DNA of 32,544 nt, from positions 1 through 32,544 of the forward strand of contig JALOQS010000026.1 of NCBI GenBank assembly GCA_025459355.1, read 5' to 3'. The notes under the pieces were generated by a model. It worked only from the letters and a program-made list of their open reading frames with translations, searched no databases and was not told the DNA's origin. The translations under genes and the position numbers were made by a program. Below, piece after piece: positions 19,615 through 29,121 of this stretch. Position 1 is the stretch's first letter. Every line of letters begins with the position of its first letter. This stretch comes from Pirellula sp. (GTDB lineage Bacteria > Planctomycetota > Planctomycetia > Pirellulales > Pirellulaceae).

Positions 19615-21055
19615 CATCGCATCGTACAATCCTCGGGAAATCGACAACACGTCTGATGTTCCGGGACATCGTGCACCACTGATAACGGGTAATCAGACCT
19701 ATCACTCTGTCACAGAGATGGTCTGCAATGTGGCAGAAGCGCCGCAACCGATGCTGTGGTATATCCTGTTCGGATTTTCATCTCTGACAGCGGTGATGTT
19801 TTTATCCTTGATCGCCTTCCTCCTTTACATGGGGGTTGGTATCTGGGGTAACATGAACCCGGTCTTTTGGGCATGGCCGATCGTTAACTTCGTTTTCTGG
19901 GTCGGTATCGGTCACGCCGGTACATTGATCTCGGCGATTTTGTTCTTGTTCCGTCAGAACTGGCGAACCAGTATCAACCGAGCCGCTGAAGCGATGACGA
20001 TTTTCGCGGTTGTTTGTGCAGGGATTTATCCTGGCATTCACGTTGGTAGAGCATGGTTAGCATTTTGGTTGTTGCCTTATCCAAGTTTGAACCTTTGGAT
20101 GTGGCCGCAATTCCGAAGTCCGTTGTTGTGGGACGTTTTCGCGGTTGGTACTTACGCCTCCACATCGCTGGTGTTCTGGTACATGGGGATGATTCCCGAC
20201 TTGGCGACCTATCGCGACAGATCCAAGACCAAGATGAAGAGGTTTGTTTACTCTATCTTCTGCTTGGGTTGGACGGGGTCGTCTCGCCACTGGCTCCGAT
20301 ATGAAAAGGCATATACCCTTTTGGCAGCGTTGGCAGCACCGCTCGTTTTGTCCGTTCACACCGTCGTTAGTTTTGACTTCGCGGTATCCCAGGTCGCCGG
20401 TTGGCACACAACGATTTTCCCACCGTACTTCGTTGCCGGGGCGATTTTCTCAGGCTTCGCGATGGTGGTAACGTTGCTCGTACCGATGCGTAAGATATAC
20501 AAGCTTGAAAATTTGATTACGCTCCGCCACCTCGACAACATGAACAAAATCATTCTAGCCACGGGCTCGTTGGTTGGTTTGGCGTACGGTACAGAATTTT
20601 TCATTGCGTGGTATAGCAAGAACCCGTACGAAGGCTTTACGTTCATGAACCGGGCGTTTGGTCCCTACTGGTGGGCCTACTGGATCATGGTGTCATGCAA
20701 CGTAATTTCGCCACAATTGTTCTGGTTCAAGAAACTCAGAACGTCACCGTTCTGGATGGTAGTCATATGCATCTTCGTAAACATCGGGATGTGGTTTGAA
20801 CGGTTCGTTATTACGGTAACATCGTTGAGCCGAGATTATCTCCCTAGCTCCTGGGGTTACTTCAGTCCGACCATTTTCGACGGTTTGATGTTCTTCGGCA
20901 GCTTCGGCGTCTTCATGTCGCTGTTCTTGTTGTTCTGCCGTTACTTGCCCACGATTGCGATGTCGGAAGTAAAGGGCGTCATGTCGTCCGATGCACACGC
21001 CAAGCACGTTCAAGATGAGTTGATGGGCGTTCATTCACATGGGCACCACCACTAA
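19598..21055 (+). CDS. actC: Alternative Complex III membrane subunit ActC (NrfD/polysulfide reductase-like)
   Basis: Multi-TM NrfD-like protein; [39 protein letters not shown] is typical of ActC. Start MATTANIAS at 19598 overlaps actB. Confidence 0.93.
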   Translation: MATTANIASYNPREIDNTSDVPGHRAPLITGNQTYHSVTEMVCNVAEAPQPMLWYILFGFSSLTAVMFLSLIAFLLYMGVGIWGNMNPVFWAWPIVNFVFWVGIGHAGTLISAILFLFRQNWRTSINRAAEAMTIFAVVCAGIYPGIHVGRAWLAFWLLPYPSLNLWMWPQFRSPLLWDVFAVGTYASTSLVFWYMGMIPDLATYRDRSKTKMKRFVYSIFCLGWTGSSRHWLRYEKAYTLLAALAAPLVLSVHTVVSFDFAVSQVAGWHTTIFPPYFVAGAIFSGFAMVVTLLVPMRKIYKLENLITLRHLDNMNKIILATGSLVGLAYGTEFFIAWYSKNPYEGFTFMNRAFGPYWWAYWIMVSCNVISPQLFWFKKLRTSPFWMVVICIFVNIGMWFERFVITVTSLSRDYLPSSWGYFSPTIFDGLMFFGSFGVFMSLFLLFCRYLPTIAMSEVKGVMSSDAHAKHVQDELMGVHSHGHHH

Positions 21056-21112
21056 TTTTTCCGTCCGATACAAGCCAAGACAAATTACTTATTCACGATA
21101 ACGATTCCTACC

Positions 21113-22555
21113 ATGAGTGATCACAAGCCGAAGAACACCACCGGGACGAAAGCTCCCAAGGCGTATGGCTGGATGGCTGAATATCCAGATGAGCACAAGC
21201 TGTTAGAAGCAGCCCGCAAGGTACGCGATTCGGGTTACACCGACACCGACGCCTTTACTCCGTTCCCGGTTCACGGGATCGACGAAGCGTTGGGGATCAA
21301 GCCAACCGTTCTTCCATTCATTGTTTTGTGCTGCGGATTTACCGGGCTCTGCTTGGCAGTCACCATGCAGTACTGGATGAATGGAGTGGATTACATGTAC
21401 ATCATTTCGGGAAAGCCGATGGGGATAACTCCAGCATCGGTACCCGTATCCTTTGAAATGACGATTTTGTTCTCCGCATTCTCGACCTTCTTAGGCATGA
21501 TTGCGTTGAACAAGCTACCTCGCTTTAGCAATCCTGTTTTCACGAATCCTCGATTTGACCGAGCGACGGACGACAAGTTTTTCTTGTACGTCAGTGCGTC
21601 GGACAAGTATTACAACCGTGATTCGGTGAAAGAATTACTCGGCGGAACATCACCCGATGTTTTGGACGAAGTTGTGGAAGATGGGTCACCGGCTGAGCTG
21701 CCAAAGTTTGTTTGGTTGGGTGCTTTGCTCGTCGTTCTCACTGGGCTTATCCCATTGATGATCGTGTTGAACATTCGCGAGAGTTTCAGTGAAAAGCCCA
21801 GGTTCCACGTGTTCCTAGACATGGACTTTCAACCGAAGAAAAAAGCTGATCAGCAGACAACCGTTTTTGCTGACGGCAGAACGATGCGTCCTCAAGTTGC
21901 CGGCACTGTTGGTCGAGGCCAGCTAGAAGAGCAAGATGCGTTTTATCTGGGATATGATCCAAACGATTTGGCAGCGACGGTCAAAATGACACCGACCAGA
22001 TTAGTGTCGTTGCAGGATGGAGCAGCACAGCCACCAGCAGACGCGCCAGCGACGCAGCCACCTGCCGCGACCGACTCTGCTGCAGCACCTGCTACTGCAC
22101 CGACTGCGAATGCTACACAGCCGCCTGCTGCAGCACCGATGCCTGCGGCAGAAGCTCCAGAAAAGCCGTGGCTCACCGAGTTACCGATTGAGGCTAATGA
22201 AGCGAACATGAAGCTCGGTGAACTCAAGTTCCAGATTTATTGCTCCGCGTGCCACGGTTATGCTGGGAACGGAGACGGTTTGGTGCACAAGCGAGCAGAC
22301 GCGTTGGCACAGGGAACATGGTTACCACCGACATCTTTCCACATCGACCGAGTCAAAGCACAGTCGGTCGGAAAGATTTTCAATACGATTTCCAAGGGGC
22401 AAGGAAAGATGGCTGGTTATGCCAACGCACTTACTCCCAAGGAACGCTGGGCAATTGTGTTGTATGTTCGTGCGTTACAGCGTTCACGAGATGCAAAGCT
22501 TGACGACATACCAGTCGATAAGCGATCCAGTTTGGAAGAGGCGGGAAGCAAGTAA
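21113..22555 (+). CDS. ActD-ActE fusion: DUF3341 membrane domain, Ala/Pro linker, mono-heme cytochrome c
   Basis: N-terminal DUF3341-like region (YGWMAEYPDEHKLLEAARKVRDSGYTDTDAFTPFPVHGIDEALGIK), three TM segments, A/P/T-rich linker, then a cytochrome c domain with CSACHGYAGNGDG. Confidence 0.92.
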   Translation: MSDHKPKNTTGTKAPKAYGWMAEYPDEHKLLEAARKVRDSGYTDTDAFTPFPVHGIDEALGIKPTVLPFIVLCCGFTGLCLAVTMQYWMNGVDYMYIISGKPMGITPASVPVSFEMTILFSAFSTFLGMIALNKLPRFSNPVFTNPRFDRATDDKFFLYVSASDKYYNRDSVKELLGGTSPDVLDEVVEDGSPAELPKFVWLGALLVVLTGLIPLMIVLNIRESFSEKPRFHVFLDMDFQPKKKADQQTTVFADGRTMRPQVAGTVGRGQLEEQDAFYLGYDPNDLAATVKMTPTRLVSLQDGAAQPPADAPATQPPAATDSAAAPATAPTANATQPPAAAPMPAAEAPEKPWLTELPIEANEANMKLGELKFQIYCSACHGYAGNGDGLVHKRADALAQGTWLPPTSFHIDRVKAQSVGKIFNTISKGQGKMAGYANALTPKERWAIVLYVRALQRSRDAKLDDIPVDKRSSLEEAGSK

Positions 22556-22604
22556 TCCGGGCAATACTCCTCTGTAAGACAACGATCAACAAGACTAGAG
22601 AATC

Positions 22605-23855
22605 ATGGGCTTAAAGTACGACAAAGAAACGATCGAGCTTCCCGCATCTTGGAAGTCAAAACCACTTCCATTAATTGCGATTGGACTCATCCTGTTGGTG
22701 ATTTCCTACACGATCGGATTAACGGTCGCAGGGGGCGGGACGGATTCTGATCGCGGAATGAGATTCGCGACTCACTCCTATCTCGCGAACTTTATGTTCC
22801 TGCTTTCGTTTTCGCTGGGTGCATTGTTCTTCATCATGGTTCAGTTTCTGACCAGAGCGGGCTGGAGCACTGCGATTCGACGGGTTGCAGAGATTAAGAT
22901 GGCGATATTGCCCTATTCCGGGTTGATGTTCATTCCTGTATTGGGACTTGTGTTGACCGGGAACTATGCATTGTACGAATGGAACCAAGATCCCTCTAAG
23001 ATCCACAATTCTCTGATTCGAGGCAAAATCGAGGACGGATACTTGCAAAGCAATTACTTCACCTTGAGAAGCGTGATTTATCTGGCGTTGTTGTCTGGCA
23101 TGTCGATCTGGTTCTTCAACAAGAGCCGTGCACAGGACGAATCGGGTGATCCAGAGTTGTCGTTAGCACGGCAAAAGTGGTCCGGACCTTTCATTATGGT
23201 CTACGCCCTCACGGTGAGTTTTCTAGCGTTTGATTGGGTGATGAGCATCGACGCAGCATGGTTCAGCACCATTTTCGGAGTTTACGTGTTCGCAGCAAGC
23301 ATGCTCGGATTCTTCTCCATGATGGTCATCATCAACATGGCGTTGCAAAAGGCAGGCAAGCTTCAAGGGCTCGTCAACGTGGAGCATTACCACGACCTCG
23401 GCAAGTTCATGTTCGGGTTCGTCATGTTCTGGTCTTACATCGCCTTTTCGCAGCTCGTTTTGATTTGGTACGGAAACATTCCAGAGGAAACCGAATGGTA
23501 CCGCGTTCGACTGAATGGAGGCTGGGAGTACTACTCGTACGCTCTCATCATTGTTCACTTTGCCATTCCATTTTTAGGGCTGCTCAGCCGACATGTGCGA
23601 CGACACAAAGCCGGGCTATTGTTTTGGGCCTGTTGGTTGGTGGCCGTTCACTGGATGGACATGACTTACCTGGTCATGCCCAACGTTAAGGGTGGTTTCG
23701 CAGTGGTTCCCATGGTAGGGCATTTGATCGGTGGATTCGGTGCACTCGCTCTATTTGCAGGGTTTTTCCTCTTGAAGGCATCGAATGTGCCTTTGGTGGC
23801 GGTTCGCGATCCACGAATGCCCGAATCTTTGACCTACAGTAATCCCATCCTCTAA
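22605..23855 (+). CDS. actF: Alternative Complex III membrane subunit ActF (quinol:cytochrome c oxidoreductase)
   Basis: About 10 TM helices; position after actDE; AFDWVMSIDAAWFSTIFGVYVFAASMLG is typical of ActF. Confidence 0.92.
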   Translation: MGLKYDKETIELPASWKSKPLPLIAIGLILLVISYTIGLTVAGGGTDSDRGMRFATHSYLANFMFLLSFSLGALFFIMVQFLTRAGWSTAIRRVAEIKMAILPYSGLMFIPVLGLVLTGNYALYEWNQDPSKIHNSLIRGKIEDGYLQSNYFTLRSVIYLALLSGMSIWFFNKSRAQDESGDPELSLARQKWSGPFIMVYALTVSFLAFDWVMSIDAAWFSTIFGVYVFAASMLGFFSMMVIINMALQKAGKLQGLVNVEHYHDLGKFMFGFVMFWSYIAFSQLVLIWYGNIPEETEWYRVRLNGGWEYYSYALIIVHFAIPFLGLLSRHVRRHKAGLLFWACWLVAVHWMDMTYLVMPNVKGGFAVVPMVGHLIGGFGALALFAGFFLLKASNVPLVAVRDPRMPESLTYSNPIL

Positions 23856-23869
23856 GAGGAGCATCAAAT

Positions 23870-24187
23870 ATGGCACGTTACGACGACTTAAATACAAAGA
23901 TGATTGCCTACGCGACGGTGCTGAGCATCGTAGTGTTGGTTATTGTGCTGCAGGGGCTTCAAGCGTTGACCTATGCACTCGTGAATTCTGAAGACGCGAG
24001 GAAGATCGGTTCGAAATCCGATGCGGGAGCAGTTGCCAAAGGTGAACAATTAGCAAGTCTCGACGGTTATAAGAAGCTACAGGTTCCGGACGAAACTTCG
24101 GCCACTCCTAACGCGACGAAAGAAATTTTCCAGATTCCCATCTCGGAAGCGAAGAAGTTAGTGCTTCAAGAAATGGGCCAAAAGTAA
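23870..24187 (+). CDS. Small single-TM protein of unknown function in the ACIII-caa3 operon
   Basis: 105 aa, one TM (MIAYATVLSIVVLVIVLQGLQALTYALV), 14 nt after actF and 24 nt before SCO1, same strand. Confidence 0.75.
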   Translation: MARYDDLNTKMIAYATVLSIVVLVIVLQGLQALTYALVNSEDARKIGSKSDAGAVAKGEQLASLDGYKKLQVPDETSATPNATKEIFQIPISEAKKLVLQEMGQK

Positions 24188-24211
24188 ACGACACACGTTG
24201 TTGACACCATT

Positions 24212-24877
24212 ATGACCACTTCACGACTCTCACTCGCACGAAATGCAGGCATTACGCTAGCTGCGTTGGTAATTTCCAGCGTGTCGTGCGTTGTTGGAGT
24301 CGCCAGAGACGGTGGAATTCCCGACAGAAGAATTGGTATTGGGGTCGACGAGAAGCTCGACACGAACATCCCGCTGGACGTAACGTTTAGCGACGATCGT
24401 GGCCGGTTGGTTAATTTTGCGAAATTATTGGAGCAGAAAAAGCCAATCCTTTTAACTCTAAACTACAGCAATTGCCCTGGTCTTTGCGTAGCCCAATTGA
24501 ATGGGCTAGTAAAGGGGATCAATCAAGTCAAAAGCTTGAAGCTGGGAACCGATTTCTACATGGTTTCGTTGAGCATTGACCCCCGGGACAACGTTAAAAA
24601 GGCTGCCGACACCAAAGTCCGTTATGCAGGGGATTTGGAGGATCCACACGCCGTCGACGGTTGGACGTTTTTGACCGGATCTGAGAAAGACATCGTGACC
24701 ATTGCCAAGGCAGTGGGGTTTAACTACACCTATGATGCCAAGCACGATCAGTACAACCACGCCGCCGCAGCGATTTTCATTTCTCCGAAGGGTCGAATCA
24801 CTCGCTATCTTTACGAGGTCGGGTTTTTCGGCGACACGTTGAAAATGGCTTTGAATGGCTTTGGTCGAGGCGGGTGA
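24212..24877 (+). CDS. SCO1/SenC family copper chaperone, C-terminus truncated by frameshift
   Basis: Signal-like N-terminus, thioredoxin fold with NYSNCPGLCVAQ, SLSIDPRDN, distal His in YNHAAAAIFISPKGRITRYLYEVGF. Frame ends at GRGG* just after a 10-bp duplication. Confidence 0.88.
   Translation: MTTSRLSLARNAGITLAALVISSVSCVVGVARDGGIPDRRIGIGVDEKLDTNIPLDVTFSDDRGRLVNFAKLLEQKKPILLTLNYSNCPGLCVAQLNGLVKGINQVKSLKLGTDFYMVSLSIDPRDNVKKAADTKVRYAGDLEDPHAVDGWTFLTGSEKDIVTIAKAVGFNYTYDAKHDQYNHAAAAIFISPKGRITRYLYEVGFFGDTLKMALNGFGRGG
24844..24863. repeat. Perfect 10-bp tandem duplication AATGGCTTTG x2
   Basis: 24844-24853 and 24854-24863 are identical; removing one copy joins the SCO1 frame to the 24855 ORF frame. 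Confidence 0.95.
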
Positions 24878-25112
24878 GGGCAAGATCGGCAGCACTTTGG
24901 ATGCATTCGTTTTGTGGTGTTCTCACTACGACGCGAATGAGAACCGATACTCAACCAGTGCGAAGACCCTACTATCCGTCTTTGCTGGAATTTTTTTGAC
25001 AATGGGGTTAACTGCGTTACTTCCTTTTTGGCTTTCCGGTCGCAAAGGAAAGATGCTGGCGAGAGCAAAATCTTCCCAGCCCGAGACAATTAGTCACGCA
25101 TCCCCGGTATAG
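24864..25112 (+). pseudogene. Frameshift-separated C-terminal part of SCO1 (membrane anchor)
   Basis: The ORF tracked as 24855..25112 (MALVEAGEGKIGSTLDAFVLWCSHYDANENRYS...LLSVFAGIFLTMGLTALLPFWLSGRKGK) matches the usual C-terminal extension and TM of SCO proteins from similar operons. Confidence 0.8.
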
Positions 25113-25173
25113 GATTTAGGTACACTAACGGAACAAGCGTGTTTTCAACGCGTAACTCCTGACAAGCTTTATC

Positions 25174-26154
25174 ATGAATATGTCGATTTTAGCAGATATA
25201 CAGGAAGGCTTTTGGTTCCCCAAGGCAGCCTCAAGTTTTGCGGACCGAGTAGACTTTCTCTACTTCGCGATCCTCTGGATTTGCGTGATTTTCTTCGTAC
25301 CGATCGTCGCAGCGATGATCTACTTTACGTACAAGTACCGGCAACGCCCGGGTTATCGTGGAAGCACCGAGGCTCTTCACAACAACACGATAGAAGTGAC
25401 TTGGACGGTGGTTCCTACGCTGATCGTCGTCTGGATTTTCTGGGAAGGGGCGGCTGGGTACCTCGAAATGTCCCGTGTTCCGGATGACACACTCGATATC
25501 AACGTTTACGCCCAAAAGTGGAACTGGAGCTTTAAGTACAAGGAAAACGGCGGCGAGAGCAACATTCTCTACGTCCCAGTGAATCAGAACATTAAGCTGA
25601 TCATGCAATCGAAGGACGTTTTGCACAGCTTCTTCGTTCCGGCATTCCGCGCTAAGCGAGACGTTGTGCCTGGTCGCTACACATACATGTGGTTTCGGCC
25701 TACAGTTGAGGGCGTATATGACTTGTTTTGCACCGAGTATTGCGGTGACAGTCACAGCAATATGATCACCAAGGTGCACGTTGTGTCTGAGGAAAAATAC
25801 AAAGCTCAATTGGCCGAAATGGTCAAGGAGCCTGAGGACATCATCGAGCGAGGCAAGTGGTTCTACCAACGCAAGGCTTGCATGTCGTGCCACTACGCTG
25901 GCGAAATCGGTGCAAAGGGTCCTGGTCCGAACTACAATGGTTCGTGGGGCAAGCCTGTTAAGTTGTCGGATGGCACAGAGGTTATATTCGACGAGCAATA
26001 CGTTTTGAACTCGATTCGCAATCCCGGATCACAGAAGCGTGCTGGGTACGAAAATGCGTCAGCGATGCCTGCTTACAGCAAGAGCGACCTCAAAGATGAG
26101 CAGGTTGACGCCATCATTGCGTTCATCCAATCCTTGAAGGACGCGAAGCCTTAA
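25174..26154 (+). CDS. coxB: Cytochrome c oxidase subunit II with C-terminal cytochrome c domain (caa3-type)
   Basis: Two N-terminal TMs, CuA motif FCTEYCGDSHSNM, C-terminal heme motif CMSCH. Confidence 0.95.
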   Translation: MNMSILADIQEGFWFPKAASSFADRVDFLYFAILWICVIFFVPIVAAMIYFTYKYRQRPGYRGSTEALHNNTIEVTWTVVPTLIVVWIFWEGAAGYLEMSRVPDDTLDINVYAQKWNWSFKYKENGGESNILYVPVNQNIKLIMQSKDVLHSFFVPAFRAKRDVVPGRYTYMWFRPTVEGVYDLFCTEYCGDSHSNMITKVHVVSEEKYKAQLAEMVKEPEDIIERGKWFYQRKACMSCHYAGEIGAKGPGPNYNGSWGKPVKLSDGTEVIFDEQYVLNSIRNPGSQKRAGYENASAMPAYSKSDLKDEQVDAIIAFIQSLKDAKP

Positions 26155-26216
26155 AGGTCCACAACAAGTAACGAGAATCAATTGAGGAATTACTTCTTCA
26201 TCCAAGGAATAAAGAA

Positions 26217-27890
26217 ATGAGTGCGGTTACCAGTCCTATCACTGCGCCGGTAACAACCGAAGAGAAAGTCGAGCATCACTATCTCAACCATTCTTCTGGT
26301 TTTTTGAGCTGGGCGCTGACATTAGATCACAAGCGGATCGGCATGATGTATCTTGCCGGTATCTTGTTTGCTTTCTTCTTGGGGGGCGTGTTCGCATTGG
26401 CGATCCGCTTCCACTTGTGGAATCCGAACAAAGATCCTGATTTAGCGTTGTTCACCAACCAGACGTACAACCGTATTTTTACGTTGCACGGCGCGATCAT
26501 GGTTTTCCTGTTCATCATTCCCAGTGTTCCAGCAGCTTTAGGTAATTTCCTGCTGCCCATCATGCTGGGGACCAAGGACGTAGCCTTTCCACGGTTGAAC
26601 TTGTCGAGCTTCTACCTCTGGGTGATTGGCTTTATTTTCTTCTCTTTCACGCTAGCTACGTCCGGCATTGATACTGGATGGACGTTTTACACGCCCTATA
26701 GTATTGAAACGACTTCCTCGGTGACACCAGCCACATTCGGCGTGTTCATTCTCGGCTTTAGTTCGATCTTCACCGGGTTGAACTTCATCGTGACCATTAA
26801 CACCATGCGTCCACCCGGGATGACTTGGTTTAGAATGCCGTTGTTCCTCTGGGCAGTGTACGCGACATCGATCATTCAGGTCTTGGCCACTCCAGTACTC
26901 GGTATTACGGTGCTATTGTTGGCGATGGAACGACTGATCGGGATCGGAATTTTCGATCCAGCCCTCAACGGTGACCCCGTCACGTTCCAACACTTTTTCT
27001 GGTTCTACTCGCACCCTGCTGTTTACATCATGATCCTCCCTGCAATGGGTATCATCAGTGAACTCATGAGCGTGCACAGTCACAAGGGAATCTTCGGTTA
27101 TCGAATGATCGCCTACAGCTCGATCGCGATTGCCCTGTTCGGGTTCTTGGTATGGGGACACCACATGTTCACCGCCGGAATGTCGGACATCACCACAATC
27201 GTGTTCAGTGCGTTGACCTTTACGGTGTCGATCCCGTCAGCCATCAAGGTGTTCAACTGGGTGGGAACCATGTATCAAGGCACCGTCGCGATCAACACTC
27301 CGATGGTATACGCCTTGTCCTTCCTGTTCTTGTTCACTATCGGTGGTTTGACTGGTCTGTTCCTAGGTGCTCTTTCGGTCGACATGCACCTGCATGATAC
27401 GTACTTCGTTGTCGCACACTTCCACTACGTTATGATGGGTGGAACATTGGTGGCCTTCGTCGGTGGCTTGTTCCACTGGTGGCCTAAGATGACTGGCAAG
27501 ATGTTCAATGATGCGGCTGGTATTCTGTCCGGGGTCATCGTGTTCATCGGCTTTAACCTCACCTTCTTGCCTCAGTTCGTTCTCGGCACGCGAGGCATGC
27601 CTCGTCGGTATGCTTCGTACGTGGAAGAGTTCCAAGAGTTGCACAGGCTGTCCACCATCGGAGCGGCAACGCTCGGAGTTGGGTTGTTGGTTGCTGGAAT
27701 CGTATTGCTTCACTCACTGTTCTATGGAAAGAAAGCACCAAAGAACCCTTGGGGTGGAGCAACATTGGAATGGGAATGCTCATCACCGCCACCGCACGAT
27801 AACTTCAGCTCTCCGCCGAGTGTGGGAGATCCGTACGATTTCAGTAAGATTGAGTACGACGGTAAGTCTGGCGGTTACGTCAAGAAATAG
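26217..27890 (+). CDS. coxA: Cytochrome c oxidase subunit I (heme-copper oxidase, A-type)
   Basis: [72 protein letters not shown]. Confidence 0.97.
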   Translation: MSAVTSPITAPVTTEEKVEHHYLNHSSGFLSWALTLDHKRIGMMYLAGILFAFFLGGVFALAIRFHLWNPNKDPDLALFTNQTYNRIFTLHGAIMVFLFIIPSVPAALGNFLLPIMLGTKDVAFPRLNLSSFYLWVIGFIFFSFTLATSGIDTGWTFYTPYSIETTSSVTPATFGVFILGFSSIFTGLNFIVTINTMRPPGMTWFRMPLFLWAVYATSIIQVLATPVLGITVLLLAMERLIGIGIFDPALNGDPVTFQHFFWFYSHPAVYIMILPAMGIISELMSVHSHKGIFGYRMIAYSSIAIALFGFLVWGHHMFTAGMSDITTIVFSALTFTVSIPSAIKVFNWVGTMYQGTVAINTPMVYALSFLFLFTIGGLTGLFLGALSVDMHLHDTYFVVAHFHYVMMGGTLVAFVGGLFHWWPKMTGKMFNDAAGILSGVIVFIGFNLTFLPQFVLGTRGMPRRYASYVEEFQELHRLSTIGAATLGVGLLVAGIVLLHSLFYGKKAPKNPWGGATLEWECSSPPPHDNFSSPPSVGDPYDFSKIEYDGKSGGYVKK

Positions 27891-27909
27891 GTATCCTAAC
27901 AACACAACT

Positions 27910-27932
27910 GCCGCCCCAATTTTTGGGGCGGC
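27910..27932. terminator. Perfect hairpin GCCGCCCCAA-TTT-TTGGGGCGGC between coxA and coxC; possible attenuator or terminator
   Basis: 10-bp GC-rich perfect stem, 3-nt loop, followed by TTTCCCCC, 20 nt after the coxA stop. Confidence 0.6.
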
Positions 27933-27956
27933 TTTCCCCCATTTATTAGCTCTGAT

Positions 27957-29054
27957 ATGACAACAGAAGCCGCAGTACATACCGACAATCATGACCATGG
28001 ACACCATGATCACCCTGCATGGTTGGCGCACCATTTCGATGATGCTCAGCAGCAGTTTGATGCTGGTAAATTTGGCATGTGGATGTTTTTGGTGACGGAA
28101 GTCCTTTTCTTTTCAGGGATGTTCTGCGCTTATGTTCTATTCCGAAACCGGAATCCGGAAGTTTTTGAATACTGCAGTTCGTTCTTGAACACGAAGCTCG
28201 GGGCAATCAATACCGGCGTTTTGTTGTTCAGCTCGCTCACGATGGCTTGGGCTGTGAGGGCGGCTCAACTCAAACAGCACACGTTGCTGGTAGGGATGCT
28301 GGGAGCGACACTCGGTTGCGCAGCGGTCTTTTTGGGTGTGAAAGCGGTGGAGTATACCCACAAGTGGGAGCTAGGTCTTTTGCCTGGTAAGCTCTACGTG
28401 GCCCAAGTGGAGAATGCGGTTCACGCGGATCATCACTACTTGAGAAATGTTCTTATCGTTCCTTTGATCTACACAGTCATTGGGTTGCTTTATTACCTTT
28501 ACTCAATCGTGATTTCGAGTCGTCTTCATCGACAGATTGCCGGTCCAGTATTTGTTTCAGGCGTTTGTTTCTTTGCTGGTGTATTGTTGGGACAGTACCT
28601 GGAGAGTGGTGATCACGGCGATCATGCGGCGCATGCATCCCATTCGACGTCTCACGGAGACGAGGCTGGCCATGATGGGGCTGCTTCCTCGCATTCGGGC
28701 ACTGACGTAGCAACAGCTAATGCCGCTACGCCGCCATTGACACTCGTTTCTGATTCCTCAAGACTACTCAACCCAGATGTTTTCGTTTCGCCAGTCGAGC
28801 AAGAGATTCCTCGAAGTGACGTCAACAACCAGGGTATGGCAGGTTTGTTTTTCAGTATTTATTACTGCATGACAGGTGTCCACGCCGTGCACATCATCGG
28901 CGGGATGGTGGTCATCATTTGGTTGATTGTGAAAGCTGCCCGACACGAGTTCCATTCCCAGTATTTTGGACCTGTGGACAACGTCGGCCTTTACTGGCAC
29001 TTGGTAGACTTTATTTGGATTTATTTGTTCCCGCTTTTGTACCTCATCACCTAG
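27957..29054 (+). CDS. coxC: Cytochrome c oxidase subunit III with His-rich N-terminus and His-rich internal insertion
   Basis: COX3 features: GKFGMWMFLVTEVLFFSGMFCAYVLFR, and C-terminal YYCMTGVHAVHIIGGMVVI...YFGPVDNVGLYWHLVDFIWIYLFPLLYL. Confidence 0.94.
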   Translation: MTTEAAVHTDNHDHGHHDHPAWLAHHFDDAQQQFDAGKFGMWMFLVTEVLFFSGMFCAYVLFRNRNPEVFEYCSSFLNTKLGAINTGVLLFSSLTMAWAVRAAQLKQHTLLVGMLGATLGCAAVFLGVKAVEYTHKWELGLLPGKLYVAQVENAVHADHHYLRNVLIVPLIYTVIGLLYYLYSIVISSRLHRQIAGPVFVSGVCFFAGVLLGQYLESGDHGDHAAHASHSTSHGDEAGHDGAASSHSGTDVATANAATPPLTLVSDSSRLLNPDVFVSPVEQEIPRSDVNNQGMAGLFFSIYYCMTGVHAVHIIGGMVVIIWLIVKAARHEFHSQYFGPVDNVGLYWHLVDFIWIYLFPLLYLIT

Positions 29055-29121
29055 GGTATGATCGATCGAGAGCAGTAGTCACCCTTTCACTATCTTCAGC
29101 GAACACACTATAGAATCGATA

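Noticed and set aside
24820-24880. Programmed ribosomal frameshifting in SCO1
   Set aside because: No slippery heptamer or downstream pseudoknot seen, while the perfect tandem duplication explains the frame change simply.
24855-25112. Independent 85-aa gene after SCO1
   Set aside because: Its sequence continues SCO1 once the 10-bp duplication is collapsed; better explained as a frameshifted C-terminus.
25231-25998. 255-aa minus-strand ORF opposite coxB
   Set aside because: Shadow ORF antisense to a confident COX2 gene with no domain signature.
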